Shown one piece after another: positions 17,181 through 24,941 of a DNA stretch of 64,000 nucleotides. The DNA lies in contig NZ_QGDV01000005.1 in NCBI RefSeq assembly GCF_003149025.1, positions 1-64,000 of the forward strand. Direction: 5' to 3'. Position numbers and translations under genes: made by a program. Below the pieces are notes generated by a model, which was not told where the DNA came from, ran no database searches, and was given only the letters and a program-made list of their open reading frames with translations. Positions within the stretch are counted from its first letter, which is position 1. Every line of letters starts with the position of its first letter. The DNA comes from Rathayibacter iranicus NCPPB 2253 = VKM Ac-1602 (GTDB taxonomy: Bacteria; Actinomycetota; Actinomycetes; Actinomycetales; Microbacteriaceae).

Positions 17181-18469
17181 CTCTTCGTCTTTCGCTAATT
17201 TCAGGTATCAAATTGGTGAAGCGTGAGACGAGAACTTCGCCAGGAAGTCGAGAAATCTGGCTCGAGTGGTTCGGTCAGACATGGAAACTAGGTGACTCTA
17301 GCGATGCTGCGCTGCAGTTTCTGCGTCTGATTGCCTCATCGGAGGTTACCGAGGCGGAGTCGAAGGCGATGGGGATGTTCGGCTTACTTACCAGCCTGAA
17401 TGAAGCTTCATTACTCATTAGGAGAATCTGGGATGGTCGGTTAGTGAGGGCTGAGAGCATTCCAGTTGACTTCTGTCAAGGCACGGAACCCGACAGCTCT
17501 CGGGTTCCGAGATACCGGATCGCCGACGATGTCGTCGTATGTCCATGGCAGTCGGGGTTCCTACTGGAACGTGTGAGCGGCGGCAGGCGCATCCACATCG
17601 GCGACGCCTCCCTGGCGAGTGAAGTGCTGCGTGGCGTGCATGGCGTGCCTGCTGGAATCTTAGGAGAAGTAGTTACTGAGCTTATCTCTTCTGGCATATA
17701 TGTTGATGCACAACTATCCCGGTCTAGAGATCATCACAATTGGGCTGTTCATGAACGTTGGTTTCATCTACGGAGTCGTCGACACCGCGCCGCCATCATT
17801 GGCGACAACTTCGGTGCGGTGATCAGCGAAGCCAGGGCGAGCACCTACCTTGAAGGGACAGGTCGACATCATCCTTTGCCCAGATCAAGACGTGAGGCTG
17901 AAGACCAAATCTCGCTCGGGGAGGCACTGGACCGGCGGCTATCGCGACGCGGATACAACGAAACGAATCCAGTGTCAAGTCAAGCCTTGTCGAATCTGCT
18001 ATCGGGGGTTGTTGGGCGGGAGCCGTTCAATAGGTCGTACCCTTCCGGTGGCGCGATCTACGAACTTGATCTAGTTCTAGCTGTTCGGAACGCTGAAGGA
18101 GTGCCGGCGGGGCTCTATATCTATCGTAAGGAATCCCACACTCTAGAAGTATTGAACGGGGCGGAGCCCGCCGCGCGGATGTGTGATGATGCCCGGGTCG
18201 CGATGGCAGGTTCCGCCGCTCCCCAGGTACTGGTGATCATGGTTGCGAGGTTTAACGATCTTTTCCGCAAGTATCGCGAGATCGGGTACTCCCTGATCCT
18301 CAAACACGTGGGGATTGTCATGGAGAGCTGGTCGTTATTGTCCGTCGCCGAGGACACTTCGTGCTGTCTTTTGGGCACTGGGACCCCTCGGCTCCTGCAG
18401 GACTACACAGGTTGGGATCCTGATGTTGCAGCTAGCGTCGGAGAGATTGCCGTCGGGAGTCGATCGTGA
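17177..18469 (+). CDS. SagB-type azoline dehydrogenase (TbtE-like)
   Basis: The 430-residue flavoenzyme oxidises thiazolines to thiazoles. The C-terminal nitroreductase-like half carries RRGYNETNPVSSQALSNLL, then PSGGAIYELDLVLAVRN and GLYIYRKESHTLEVL, the typical SagB/McbC FMN-binding arrangement, and ends with a CCLLGTGTPRLLQDYTG segment. The N-terminal 200 residues are a less conserved domain often present in thiopeptide dehydrogenases. The ATG at 17177 overlaps the preceding stop, and its own stop overlaps the next GTG, so translation is coupled along the operon. Confidence 0.88.
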   Translation: MTLRLSLISGIKLVKRETRTSPGSREIWLEWFGQTWKLGDSSDAALQFLRLIASSEVTEAESKAMGMFGLLTSLNEASLLIRRIWDGRLVRAESIPVDFCQGTEPDSSRVPRYRIADDVVVCPWQSGFLLERVSGGRRIHIGDASLASEVLRGVHGVPAGILGEVVTELISSGIYVDAQLSRSRDHHNWAVHERWFHLRSRRHRAAIIGDNFGAVISEARASTYLEGTGRHHPLPRSRREAEDQISLGEALDRRLSRRGYNETNPVSSQALSNLLSGVVGREPFNRSYPSGGAIYELDLVLAVRNAEGVPAGLYIYRKESHTLEVLNGAEPAARMCDDARVAMAGSAAPQVLVIMVARFNDLFRKYREIGYSLILKHVGIVMESWSLLSVAEDTSCCLLGTGTPRLLQDYTGWDPDVAASVGEIAVGSRS

Positions 18470-19611
18470 GTGGTCTGAACGCCGTCGGTGAGGTCGTCTT
18501 CATGACTCAGCAGGATCACACGATTGCGTTGAATTCTGTAGCCCGACCCTGGAGAGTAGGACAATTCGAGCAACGCGTAACTCCCTTACTGCTGTCAAAA
18601 ATTAGCGATGTGACAAGCATGGATGCCGGTTATTCCGACACGCAAGGTGGGGCGTCTGCAACTAGGAGGCTCACCGATATTCTTTTGACTCGGGGGGTAC
18701 TCGAACGCCCAACCGATGCACCTTACGAGGCACTTAAAGTCACTTCTAGTTCGCAAGCGGCATGGGTCCACGCCTTCGATGAAAGTAAGTCGCAAGGGTT
18801 CCAGGCCTGGGTAGAGTCCGTAGAGGGGGTAAGCAGCCGAGGTGAAGGTCGGAACGCGCGCCGTGCATTTCGGGTAGCGAAGATAATTGCGAGTTCATCT
18901 CGTGGTGCCCATATGGCAGATAATGCTTCTGGGAGAGTGATTCGTGTTGACAACACAACTCTGTCCACAGACGTTGAGCGTTTTTCTTCGCCAGATGAAT
19001 GGTCGACTACCTCCGATCAGCTATTGGCGCGCTTAGTTAATCGTCACCTGGGCCCGCTATTCGAGGTTGGTGAGGTAAACCACATTCAACTCGGTCTACG
19101 CTTCTCGGAAGCCTGCGCAGCTGACGGTAATGTGACAATTGCGAGCGGAGAGTCCGTGGAAGCCTCTCGGAATATGGCGGCGCGTGTCGCAATACAACGC
19201 CTTGCCGCCAAGATCTGTTCTTCATCCCGTGCGTTCCCCGCGAAAGCGGATGCTGATTTCGCTCTGCTTTTTTTAGCGAGGATGGTGATGAAGGAGTGCC
19301 CGCGTCAAAGCTTGGAGGGGAAGGGATGGTTTCAGGTATACCGTTTGATGAGTCAGCCGAGTGTGCTTGTACAGTTTGGGTGCGATATCGCGAAGACGGC
19401 GCCCCTCTTATTCGAATCGCTCTCCGGCGCCTTAGGTGCATGGCCTCTTATTCGTGAGAGAATTTCTATGTTGCGACCCTCGTCCCAACGAAGTTCGGAT
19501 GCCGAAGCGCCGATGCTTGTTCCTCATGAACTCTGGCCTAGCAGCCCCTATGGAGCACTTCACCATGAACTCGCAGCACGCGGGTATTCGCTAAAGGAGG
19601 GCAGGCATTGA
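18466..19611 (+). CDS. cyclodehydratase partner protein (TbtF-like, short)
   Basis: The 381-residue product occupies the place of TbtF, the leader-binding partner of the YcaO enzyme. Its N-terminus (ARPWRVGQFEQRVTPLLLSKI ... TRRLTDILLTRGVLERP) has the pattern of a winged-helix RiPP recognition element (hydrophobic strand, then L...L..RGVL). The rest has few recognisable motifs. It is clearly shorter than the roughly 600-residue ocin-ThiF-like proteins I know, and the Cys-rich part of that family is instead at the start of the next gene. The GTG at 18466 overlaps the previous stop; an ATG at 18502 is an alternative. Confidence 0.65.
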   Translation: MSGLNAVGEVVFMTQQDHTIALNSVARPWRVGQFEQRVTPLLLSKISDVTSMDAGYSDTQGGASATRRLTDILLTRGVLERPTDAPYEALKVTSSSQAAWVHAFDESKSQGFQAWVESVEGVSSRGEGRNARRAFRVAKIIASSSRGAHMADNASGRVIRVDNTTLSTDVERFSSPDEWSTTSDQLLARLVNRHLGPLFEVGEVNHIQLGLRFSEACAADGNVTIASGESVEASRNMAARVAIQRLAAKICSSSRAFPAKADADFALLFLARMVMKECPRQSLEGKGWFQVYRLMSQPSVLVQFGCDIAKTAPLLFESLSGALGAWPLIRERISMLRPSSQRSSDAEAPMLVPHELWPSSPYGALHHELAARGYSLKEGRH

Positions 19612-19639
19612 GACAGCCAATTGGTTTTAGGAGCAGCGT

Positions 19640-21466
19640 ATGATACGCGGTGAAGGAGCATTCTTTCAGGCAGTTCAAAGCACAGCTTCGAGCGTGCTTC
19701 AGAACGGGCTAGACATCTTTGTATCTGACATGTGGGAAGACGATCGCCCTTCGATAACTGGGGCAATGCAACTCATTACACATGAACCAGGATGGCTAGT
19801 GATAGGGCCTGTTGAGCAAGCGGGAGAGACGTGCTGTACTCAGTGTCTGCTATCTAGACGGACGAGAATCCGCCAACACGGTGAGGTGTTCGAAGAGGCC
19901 AACAGTAAGCGGCTTCTACCTCATCTGAGCGAAAAGGTATTACGCCTTCGACCGGAACTACCCGAAATTGCCGTACTGCTGGCTGAGAATTTGCGAGAGG
20001 AAGCGATCAATTGGGATGAGGATCGTAGGCGTCGATACTTCACCGTTGGCCTCTCAGATCTTTCTATTCAACCTCGTTGGATCGTTGTTGACCCGTTGTG
20101 CGCATGGTGCGGACAGCTTCCAGTGTCCCGACCAGAGGATTTCAACTGGAAAGCCGGCAAGAAGTCAGAGCCTGGTTCTCTTCGCTCCCTCGCTCCTTCC
20201 CTTGAGTCGCTGCGGAGCTATTACGTGGATGATTTTGCTGGGATCACGCCAGCAATCGAGATAGGAGAAGTAGCCGGACTTCAGGTCGCCAAAGCGGCGG
20301 TCCCCATTCGCGGAAGCAAGTCAAAGGAAGCCGGCTGGGGTAGGGCACAGTCCTCAGAAGTCGCCCAATCCACTGCGCTCTTCGAAGCGCTTGAGAGGTG
20401 GGCAGGGCTCGCACCTGCTAGAGCTCTGGCGGCGATGACTTGTCGAAGAAGTGACCTAGCTGAGGCAGCTCTCGATCTCCGTCGGGCAGGAGAGCATGAA
20501 CTGTACGGTGAAGGATTCGTATCTCCTCGGCTCGATCCAGAGTGCAGGTGGACGTGGGGATATTCTTTAGGCAAGAAGAGTCCGATACTCGTACCCGAAG
20601 GTTATGCGTTTTACGGGAACGCTTTGGTGAATCGGGGTGACCCTCGGCAGGCTTATGAAGTTTCAAACGGTTGCGCACTCGGAAATTCTTTAGCCGAAGC
20701 CTCACTGTTTGGGCTACTGGAAGTTGTCGAGCGTGATGCATGTCTTAGGGCGTGGTATCGCCAGGACACCCCCATCCGCATCTCCCAGGATTCTATGGGA
20801 GAAGAGTGTCGCAATCTGTGGCTGTATATCGAGGAACAGAATGAGTGCCAGGTGACCGCTTTTGCGCCGAAATCCATTGGCGACATCCCCGTGGTATGGG
20901 TCCATGCGCGACGCGCAGAAAAAGGGTCTCGTGAATCACGCGTTGCCTATTCGGTATCTGCAGCAAGTTGTCGTTTTAGTTTCGGACAAGCGCTTACTGA
21001 TGCTCTGAGCGAGCTTGCGCCAATTTTGCGAAGCGTCGATGGTGCATTGCAAGCAAACTGGCTTAACGCCCGGAGCATGGTTCATAGCTTTGAAAACGTT
21101 CGTCAGCTCGGCGACCACGCTCTCATGCACGCTCACCCGGACGCAGCGCACCTTGTTCGACATCTGGACGACAGGCGAGGGGCAAGCAAGATTGAGATCT
21201 CGGAACTGGAAGAAAAATACTCGCTCAGGGTTTCCGCTTCTAGCGGAGATGACTTGCGTAATATGGTGATGCGGATTACATCTGAAGGATATGATCCAAT
21301 GATCGTTGATCAAACTAGTCGCGAACTTTCTCTGGCGGGTCTGTACTGCGTGAAAGCAGCAATTCCGGGTGCAGTTCCGATGACATTCGGGCATAGAAAC
21401 AGGCGCATCCGCGGCCTGGAGAGGCTCGGTAGCAGCCCGCTAGATATACCGCACCCATTTCCGTAA
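19640..21466 (+). CDS. YcaO-domain cyclodehydratase with N-terminal zinc-cysteine domain (TbtG-like)
   Basis: The 608-residue enzyme converts core cysteines to thiazolines using ATP. Residues 1-200 form an E1/ocin-ThiF-like domain (WLVIGPVEQAGETCCTQC) with two cysteine pairs, C66/C69 and C154/C157, that would bind one zinc. The YcaO domain follows with the ATP-binding patterns QSTALFEALERWAG (about 243-256) and SNGCALGNSLAEASLFGLLE, then VVERDA. The C-terminus is PHPFP, the PxPxP tail required for cyclodehydration. The ATG at 19640 has TAGGAG upstream. It is the last gene of the operon. Confidence 0.9.
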   Translation: MIRGEGAFFQAVQSTASSVLQNGLDIFVSDMWEDDRPSITGAMQLITHEPGWLVIGPVEQAGETCCTQCLLSRRTRIRQHGEVFEEANSKRLLPHLSEKVLRLRPELPEIAVLLAENLREEAINWDEDRRRRYFTVGLSDLSIQPRWIVVDPLCAWCGQLPVSRPEDFNWKAGKKSEPGSLRSLAPSLESLRSYYVDDFAGITPAIEIGEVAGLQVAKAAVPIRGSKSKEAGWGRAQSSEVAQSTALFEALERWAGLAPARALAAMTCRRSDLAEAALDLRRAGEHELYGEGFVSPRLDPECRWTWGYSLGKKSPILVPEGYAFYGNALVNRGDPRQAYEVSNGCALGNSLAEASLFGLLEVVERDACLRAWYRQDTPIRISQDSMGEECRNLWLYIEEQNECQVTAFAPKSIGDIPVVWVHARRAEKGSRESRVAYSVSAASCRFSFGQALTDALSELAPILRSVDGALQANWLNARSMVHSFENVRQLGDHALMHAHPDAAHLVRHLDDRRGASKIEISELEEKYSLRVSASSGDDLRNMVMRITSEGYDPMIVDQTSRELSLAGLYCVKAAIPGAVPMTFGHRNRRIRGLERLGSSPLDIPHPFP

Positions 21467-21626
21467 ATTCGGCACAGTTTCTATCACTTACAGTAGCCAG
21501 TCCCCGAGCATAGATCGCTCAAGTCACTTCGGCCAGAGGGTATTCAGAACGGTATCGCTTAGTCGCGAGGGACTGGCGAAGATCACCCTCAGGGCGCCCA
21601 GCTAACAGATCGGCAGCGGTCAAGTG

Positions 21627-22217
21627 TCAGCAAAGCTCTCGCATCAACGAAGCCACGATCTGGCGCGCGAGACGATCGTCAATCGGAGCCCCAGTTTGCA
21701 GGACCACACGCGACAGCGCTGGTCCAAACATGAGGTCGCAGATGTACTCGGAGTCAGTGTCATCTCGGGTGATCTCGCCTCGAGCTTTCGCCCGTTCGAG
21801 CACCCGACTCACCACCTCTCGGCGGGAATAAATCACTTCTTTGAGGTAGCGCGCACGAATCTCATCGTCAGTGCGCATGTCTTCAAGGAGTCCAGTGAGA
21901 TTCTTTCGGATAAGCGGAGATGTCATCATAGCCACGTCAGTGCGCAGTAGCTCGAGCAGATCAGATGAAAGGTTGCCAGTGTCTATCTCTTCCTGGCGGC
22001 CAAACCGTTCAAGGAGAATCTCGAGGGCCAGGAGTGACACACTCTTGTAGCGCCTATAGAACGTTTGACGCGTCGTGCCAACCTCACTGACGATCCCGTC
22101 GACGGTGAGCTTATCGAAACCGTCGGATTCCATGAGTCGCTCAGCGGCTCGTATTAGAGCGCGGCTGATGGCCGCGTCGCGCGGTCGACCCTCCTTCGTA
22201 CCCGTGTTGCTACCCAT
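21627..22217 (-). CDS. TetR/AcrR-family regulator of the thiopeptide cluster
   Basis: The 196-residue protein has a TetR N-terminal helix-turn-helix (SDGFDKLTVDGIVSEVGTTRQTFYRRY) and a helical ligand-binding half. It is convergent with the YcaO gene and faces the cluster. I chose ATG 22217, where the typical short N-terminal extension (GSNTGTKEGRPRD) begins; the open frame upstream runs through the putative operator. An 18-bp palindrome shared with the precursor promoter lies 75-92 bases upstream of the start, so it probably represses both itself and the operon. The ligand may be the thiopeptide or an intermediate. Confidence 0.85.
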   Translation of the reverse strand: MGSNTGTKEGRPRDAAISRALIRAAERLMESDGFDKLTVDGIVSEVGTTRQTFYRRYKSVSLLALEILLERFGRQEEIDTGNLSSDLLELLRTDVAMMTSPLIRKNLTGLLEDMRTDDEIRARYLKEVIYSRREVVSRVLERAKARGEITRDDTDSEYICDLMFGPALSRVVLQTGAPIDDRLARQIVASLMRELC

Positions 22218-22291
22218 TCCATGAACATACCACTCGTAAGACCCGCAACCAGCAGCAAGCCAGAGTCCCAGAACGTTACACATCCTCACGC

Positions 22292-22309
22292 ATACGACCT
22301 GCACTGTAT
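22292..22309 (-). promoter_or_regulatory. putative operator upstream of tetR
   Basis: The 18 bases match the palindrome in the precursor promoter (12426-12443) at 14 of 18 positions, keeping one arm (CTGTAT) intact and four of six bases of the other. Position upstream of the regulator and similarity to the second site support autoregulation. Confidence 0.55.
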
Positions 22310-22315
22310 TCATGA

Positions 22316-22403
22316 AGGCTTATTCAGAGCTCTACCGGGCCGCTACGAAATCCTTGATTAGCGCGGATTTCCAAGCCGCGGATCGTGTGGCCTGAATAAG
22401 TCT
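22316..22403 (+). repeat. 88-bp MITE-like palindromic element, copy 2
   Basis: The unit has terminal repeats AGGCTTATTCAG and CTGAATAAGTCT (11 of 12 complementary). It matches the reverse complement of 12193-12280 at 68 of 88 positions, same length and no gaps. The two copies flank the thiopeptide genes in opposite orientation. Confidence 0.7.
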
Positions 22404-22588
22404 CATGGAATTGGCTCGCAGTGCAGCGGGCGGAACATGGATGGCCTTTGAATCAGTTCTTGGTTCCGGCAGTAATCATTTCTTTAGTTCGGGCTACAAG
22501 AAGGTCGAGCAAGAGCTCCCCCGTGGTCGCTGGGCGGTTTCAGGTGGTCAGTGCATCACTCGGGGTGTAATCGCTGAGAGGACGACCG

Positions 22589-22636
22589 GATGTCGCGTGG
22601 TGTGTTGTTGAGTTTGGCGGATCGGGAGGACATCCA
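22589..22636 (+). pseudogene. IS30-type transposase N-terminal fragment
   Basis: Sixteen codons from an ATG at 22589 read MSRGVLLSLADREDIQ, resembling the conserved start of actinobacterial IS30-family transposases. The frame is then cut by the end of the ISAs1 fragment. The preceding 180 bases have no recognisable gene. Confidence 0.45.
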
Positions 22637-22857
22637 GGGCCCCGTCAAAGTCGTTGGTGGGTGACGTGACCAGCGATTTTCGGGTGTGACACGCCGGTGC
22701 TGGGGTAGCGGTGCAGGCGTGGTGTTCGCGCTGAGGATGGAAGTTCTTCAACGCTCACCATCCGCGAGAGACGCCACGCCTGCCATGCCATCTTCCCTTG
22801 CTCTTCCCGCGCCCGTCGAATCAGGACCGGTCGGCCTGGCACGCCCGTCGCCGAGTT
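22637..22857 (+). mobile_element. ISAs1-family element, 5' end only
   Basis: The fragment begins with the ISAs1-type end (GGGCCCCGTCAAAGTCG), repeats the non-coding region seen in reverse at 12285-12420, and then reads an ISAs1 transposase N-terminus from ATG 22792 (MPSSLALPAPVESGPVGLARP). It is cut after about 20 codons by the IS256 element. It faces the opposite way from the ISAs1 element at 11036-12425. Confidence 0.75.
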
Positions 22858-24266
22858 TGTCAAGTTGTGTGTGTAAGTTGGTGGGGCCTCCGGGTTAGAG
22901 GTAGGGCTCGACGCGCTCGGGGAAGACGATGGCGAGCTGTTCCAGGGCTTTCTTCCAGTTCGTGGTGACCTGGCCCTCGACGAGCCGCCCTTCGGCCTTG
23001 CGTTTCGCGCCGCGGCCAAGTCCGCGTTCCGTCTCGCGGTCGCGAGCGTGCTTGTCCTCGATGGTGCAGATCGCCAGCCAGAGCAGCTTCACGACGGCCT
23101 GATCGTTCGGGAAGTGTCCGCGGTTCTTGGTGACCTTCCGCAGCTGAAAGTTCAGCGACTCGATCGCGTTGGTCATGTAGATCACTCGCCTCACCTCCGG
23201 CGGGAACGCCAGGAAGGGCGTGAACCGCTCCCAGGTGTCCTCGAATACCGCCGCCGCGCGAGGATCGGCTCGGCCCAGCTCCGACGCCCTGAACGCTTCG
23301 AGCGCGTCTCTGGCGGCCTCCGCGGTCGGGGCTAGTGGATGGGCTTGAGCGCGGCCGCGACGGCCTTGCGGTGCCCGTAGCCGACGAACCGCATCGCGTT
23401 GCGGATGAGGTGGACGACGCAGGTCTGAACCATCGAGTTAGGTCAGATCGCCTCGGGGAACCCGGTGAGCCCGTCGCAGCAGACGATCAGGACGTCACGC
23501 ACGCCGCGGTTGGCGAGCTCGGCGCAGACCCCCGCCCAGAACTTCGCGCCCTCGTGGCCTGGATCCAGATGCCCAGCACCTGCTTGACGCCGTCCACGTC
23601 GACGCCGACAGCGATGTGTGCGGCCTTGTTGCGCACGTGCCCGCCGTCGTGGACCTTGACGATCACCGCGTCGAGCTAGATCACCGGGTAGAACGCCTCC
23701 AGCGGCCGCTGCTGCCAGGCCAGGACCTCGTCGGCGATCTCCTCGGTGATGCTCGAGATCGTCTCGTGCGACAGGTCCGTCCCGATCGTCGATTCCAGGT
23801 GATGCTCGATGTCCCGCACCGTCATCCCGCCGGCGTAGAGCGAGACGATCATCTCGTCCAGCTGCGACAGACGCCGACTGCCCGTCGGGACCAGCCGAGG
23901 GGTGAACGACCCGTTGCGGTCCCGCAGGATGCGCAACTCGACATCACCGACGCTCGTGGCCACCGTCTTCGGGAACACGTGCGCCTCCGGATCGCCCTTC
24001 TCGTAACCGACATGATCGGTCAGCTCCGCTCGCAGGCCCCGCTCCAACCCGGTCTTGATCAGCTGCTGGATAAACCCGCCATCACCATCGAGCTGGATCT
24101 CGCCCGCGTCGATCTTCGCGAACAGGTCATCCATCACACCCGACTCGACCAGACGCCGCGCGCCCTCGGCCTGCTGCTTCCGACGCGTCTCGCGCGTCAC
24201 CTTATTGATCACCAACTGCGTGCATCCTTTCGTCAGGAGACGCACCCTTACACACACCATTTGACA
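22858..24266 (-). mobile_element. IS256-family insertion sequence, decayed
   Basis: The element is 1409 bases with 20-bp terminal inverted repeats: TGTCAAGTTGTGTGTGTAAG at 22858-22877 and, in reverse complement, TGTCAAATGGTGTGTGTAAG at 24247-24266 (18 of 20 identical). I see no convincing target duplication. It is inserted into the ISAs1 fragment on its left and abuts an IS5-type fragment on its right. Confidence 0.85.
22895..24212 (-). pseudogene. IS256-family (mutator-type) transposase, inactivated
   Basis: Reverse-strand reading from about GTG 24212 gives INKVTRETRRKQQ..., FIQQLIKTGLERGL, the [17 protein letters not shown] helix and [25 protein letters not shown]; then a TAG at 23676-23678 replaces the tyrosine before LDA. 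Further on there are frameshifts and more stops (near 23444 and 23335). The C-terminus (YMTNAIESLNFQLRKV..., KKALEQLAIVFPERV) is in frame again and ends at 22895. The catalytic regions are therefore present but cannot be translated as one protein. Confidence 0.88.
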
Positions 24267-24406
24267 CGTTCGCCGTCGACCAGAAGGACCCGACCGATCG
24301 CCGCGTCGGTCAGAGCGACACCGGACAGACAACACGCTTGCCATATCTGGGACACGAGTTCCGTGATCTGCTCCGAATCAAGTCCTGTAGTAGCGTTGTA
24401 GCGCAT
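24267..24406 (-). pseudogene. IS5-type transposase N-terminal fragment, copy 1
   Basis: From an ATG at 24406 the reverse strand reads MRYNATTGLDSEQITEL and then VSQIWQ, the start of an actinobacterial IS5-type transposase. It jumps after about 30 codons to an internal piece (TDAAIGRVLLVDGERV), so a central segment is deleted, and is cut by the IS256 element. Confidence 0.6.
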
Positions 24407-24485
24407 CGGCTCCTTGCTCCGAGAAATAGAGAGTGTAAGAGCGTTATTCATAAGGTCTGATTTGGGCGTGTCGTTCAGAGCCATC

Positions 24486-24543
24486 GGCTTCCCGTTCGAG
24501 AGGATAGAAGTTCCAAAGCTCGTTATTTTTGGAACGGGAAGCC
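24486..24543. repeat. 12-bp perfect inverted repeat between two IS5-type fragments
   Basis: GGCTTCCCGTTC (24486-24497) and GAACGGGAAGCC (24532-24543) enclose 34 bases. They lie just before the start codon of IS5-type copy 2 and may be insertion-sequence ends brought together by rearrangement. Confidence 0.5.
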
Positions 24544-24544
24544 A

Positions 24545-24780
24545 ATGCGGTACGACTCTACTGCAGGCCTGGATGCGAAGCAATTGACGGAGCTGATCTC
24601 TCGGGTATGGCAGATTGCCGCGGGAAGGGGTGAGACGTCGGGACGGCCGGGGTTGTTGAACATTTGCGAGCAGGTCGTTGTGACTCTAGTCTTGTTACGG
24701 CAGAACGTGAACAAAACGACTATTGCGGACATGTTCGGTGCAGGAACCGGTGACATGAACACTCCGAACTATCGAAGCGT
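24545..24780 (+). pseudogene. IS5-type transposase N-terminal fragment, copy 2
   Basis: From ATG 24545 the frame reads MRYDSTAGLDAKQLTEL and later LLNICEQVVVTLVLLRQNVN, the N-terminal helix-turn-helix domain of an IS5-type transposase. It runs off after about 70 codons, just before the right island repeat. It is paralogous to copy 1 but points the other way. Confidence 0.65.
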
Positions 24781-24848
24781 TGCAACGACCAGTTGCAACG
24801 ACCATATGACTCCGCCCGGCGTGTCGCGTACCCAAGAGGCATCTCGCG
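24779..24848 (-). repeat. right inverted repeat of the mfd-mazG island
   Basis: Bases 24826-24848 are the exact reverse complement of 8151-8173. GTTGCAACGACCA occurs twice in tandem (24779-24791 and 24792-24804); the second copy is the counterpart of 8195-8207 at the same 21-base spacing. The tandem 13-mers look like protein-binding sites of an element end. Confidence 0.65.
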
Positions 24849-24941
24849 GCTGGGGCCGGCGGGGAACGGGGACCGGGAGGGGAGTTACGTCCGGGCGGGG
24901 TCGGGTGCTTGCTTCGATGGAGCGGATGCGAGGATGGCCGG

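Noticed and set aside
22858..24266. Target-site duplication of the IS256 element
   Set aside because: The flanking bases on the two sides (ending GCCGAGTT and beginning CGTTCGCC) do not match, so no duplication can be claimed.
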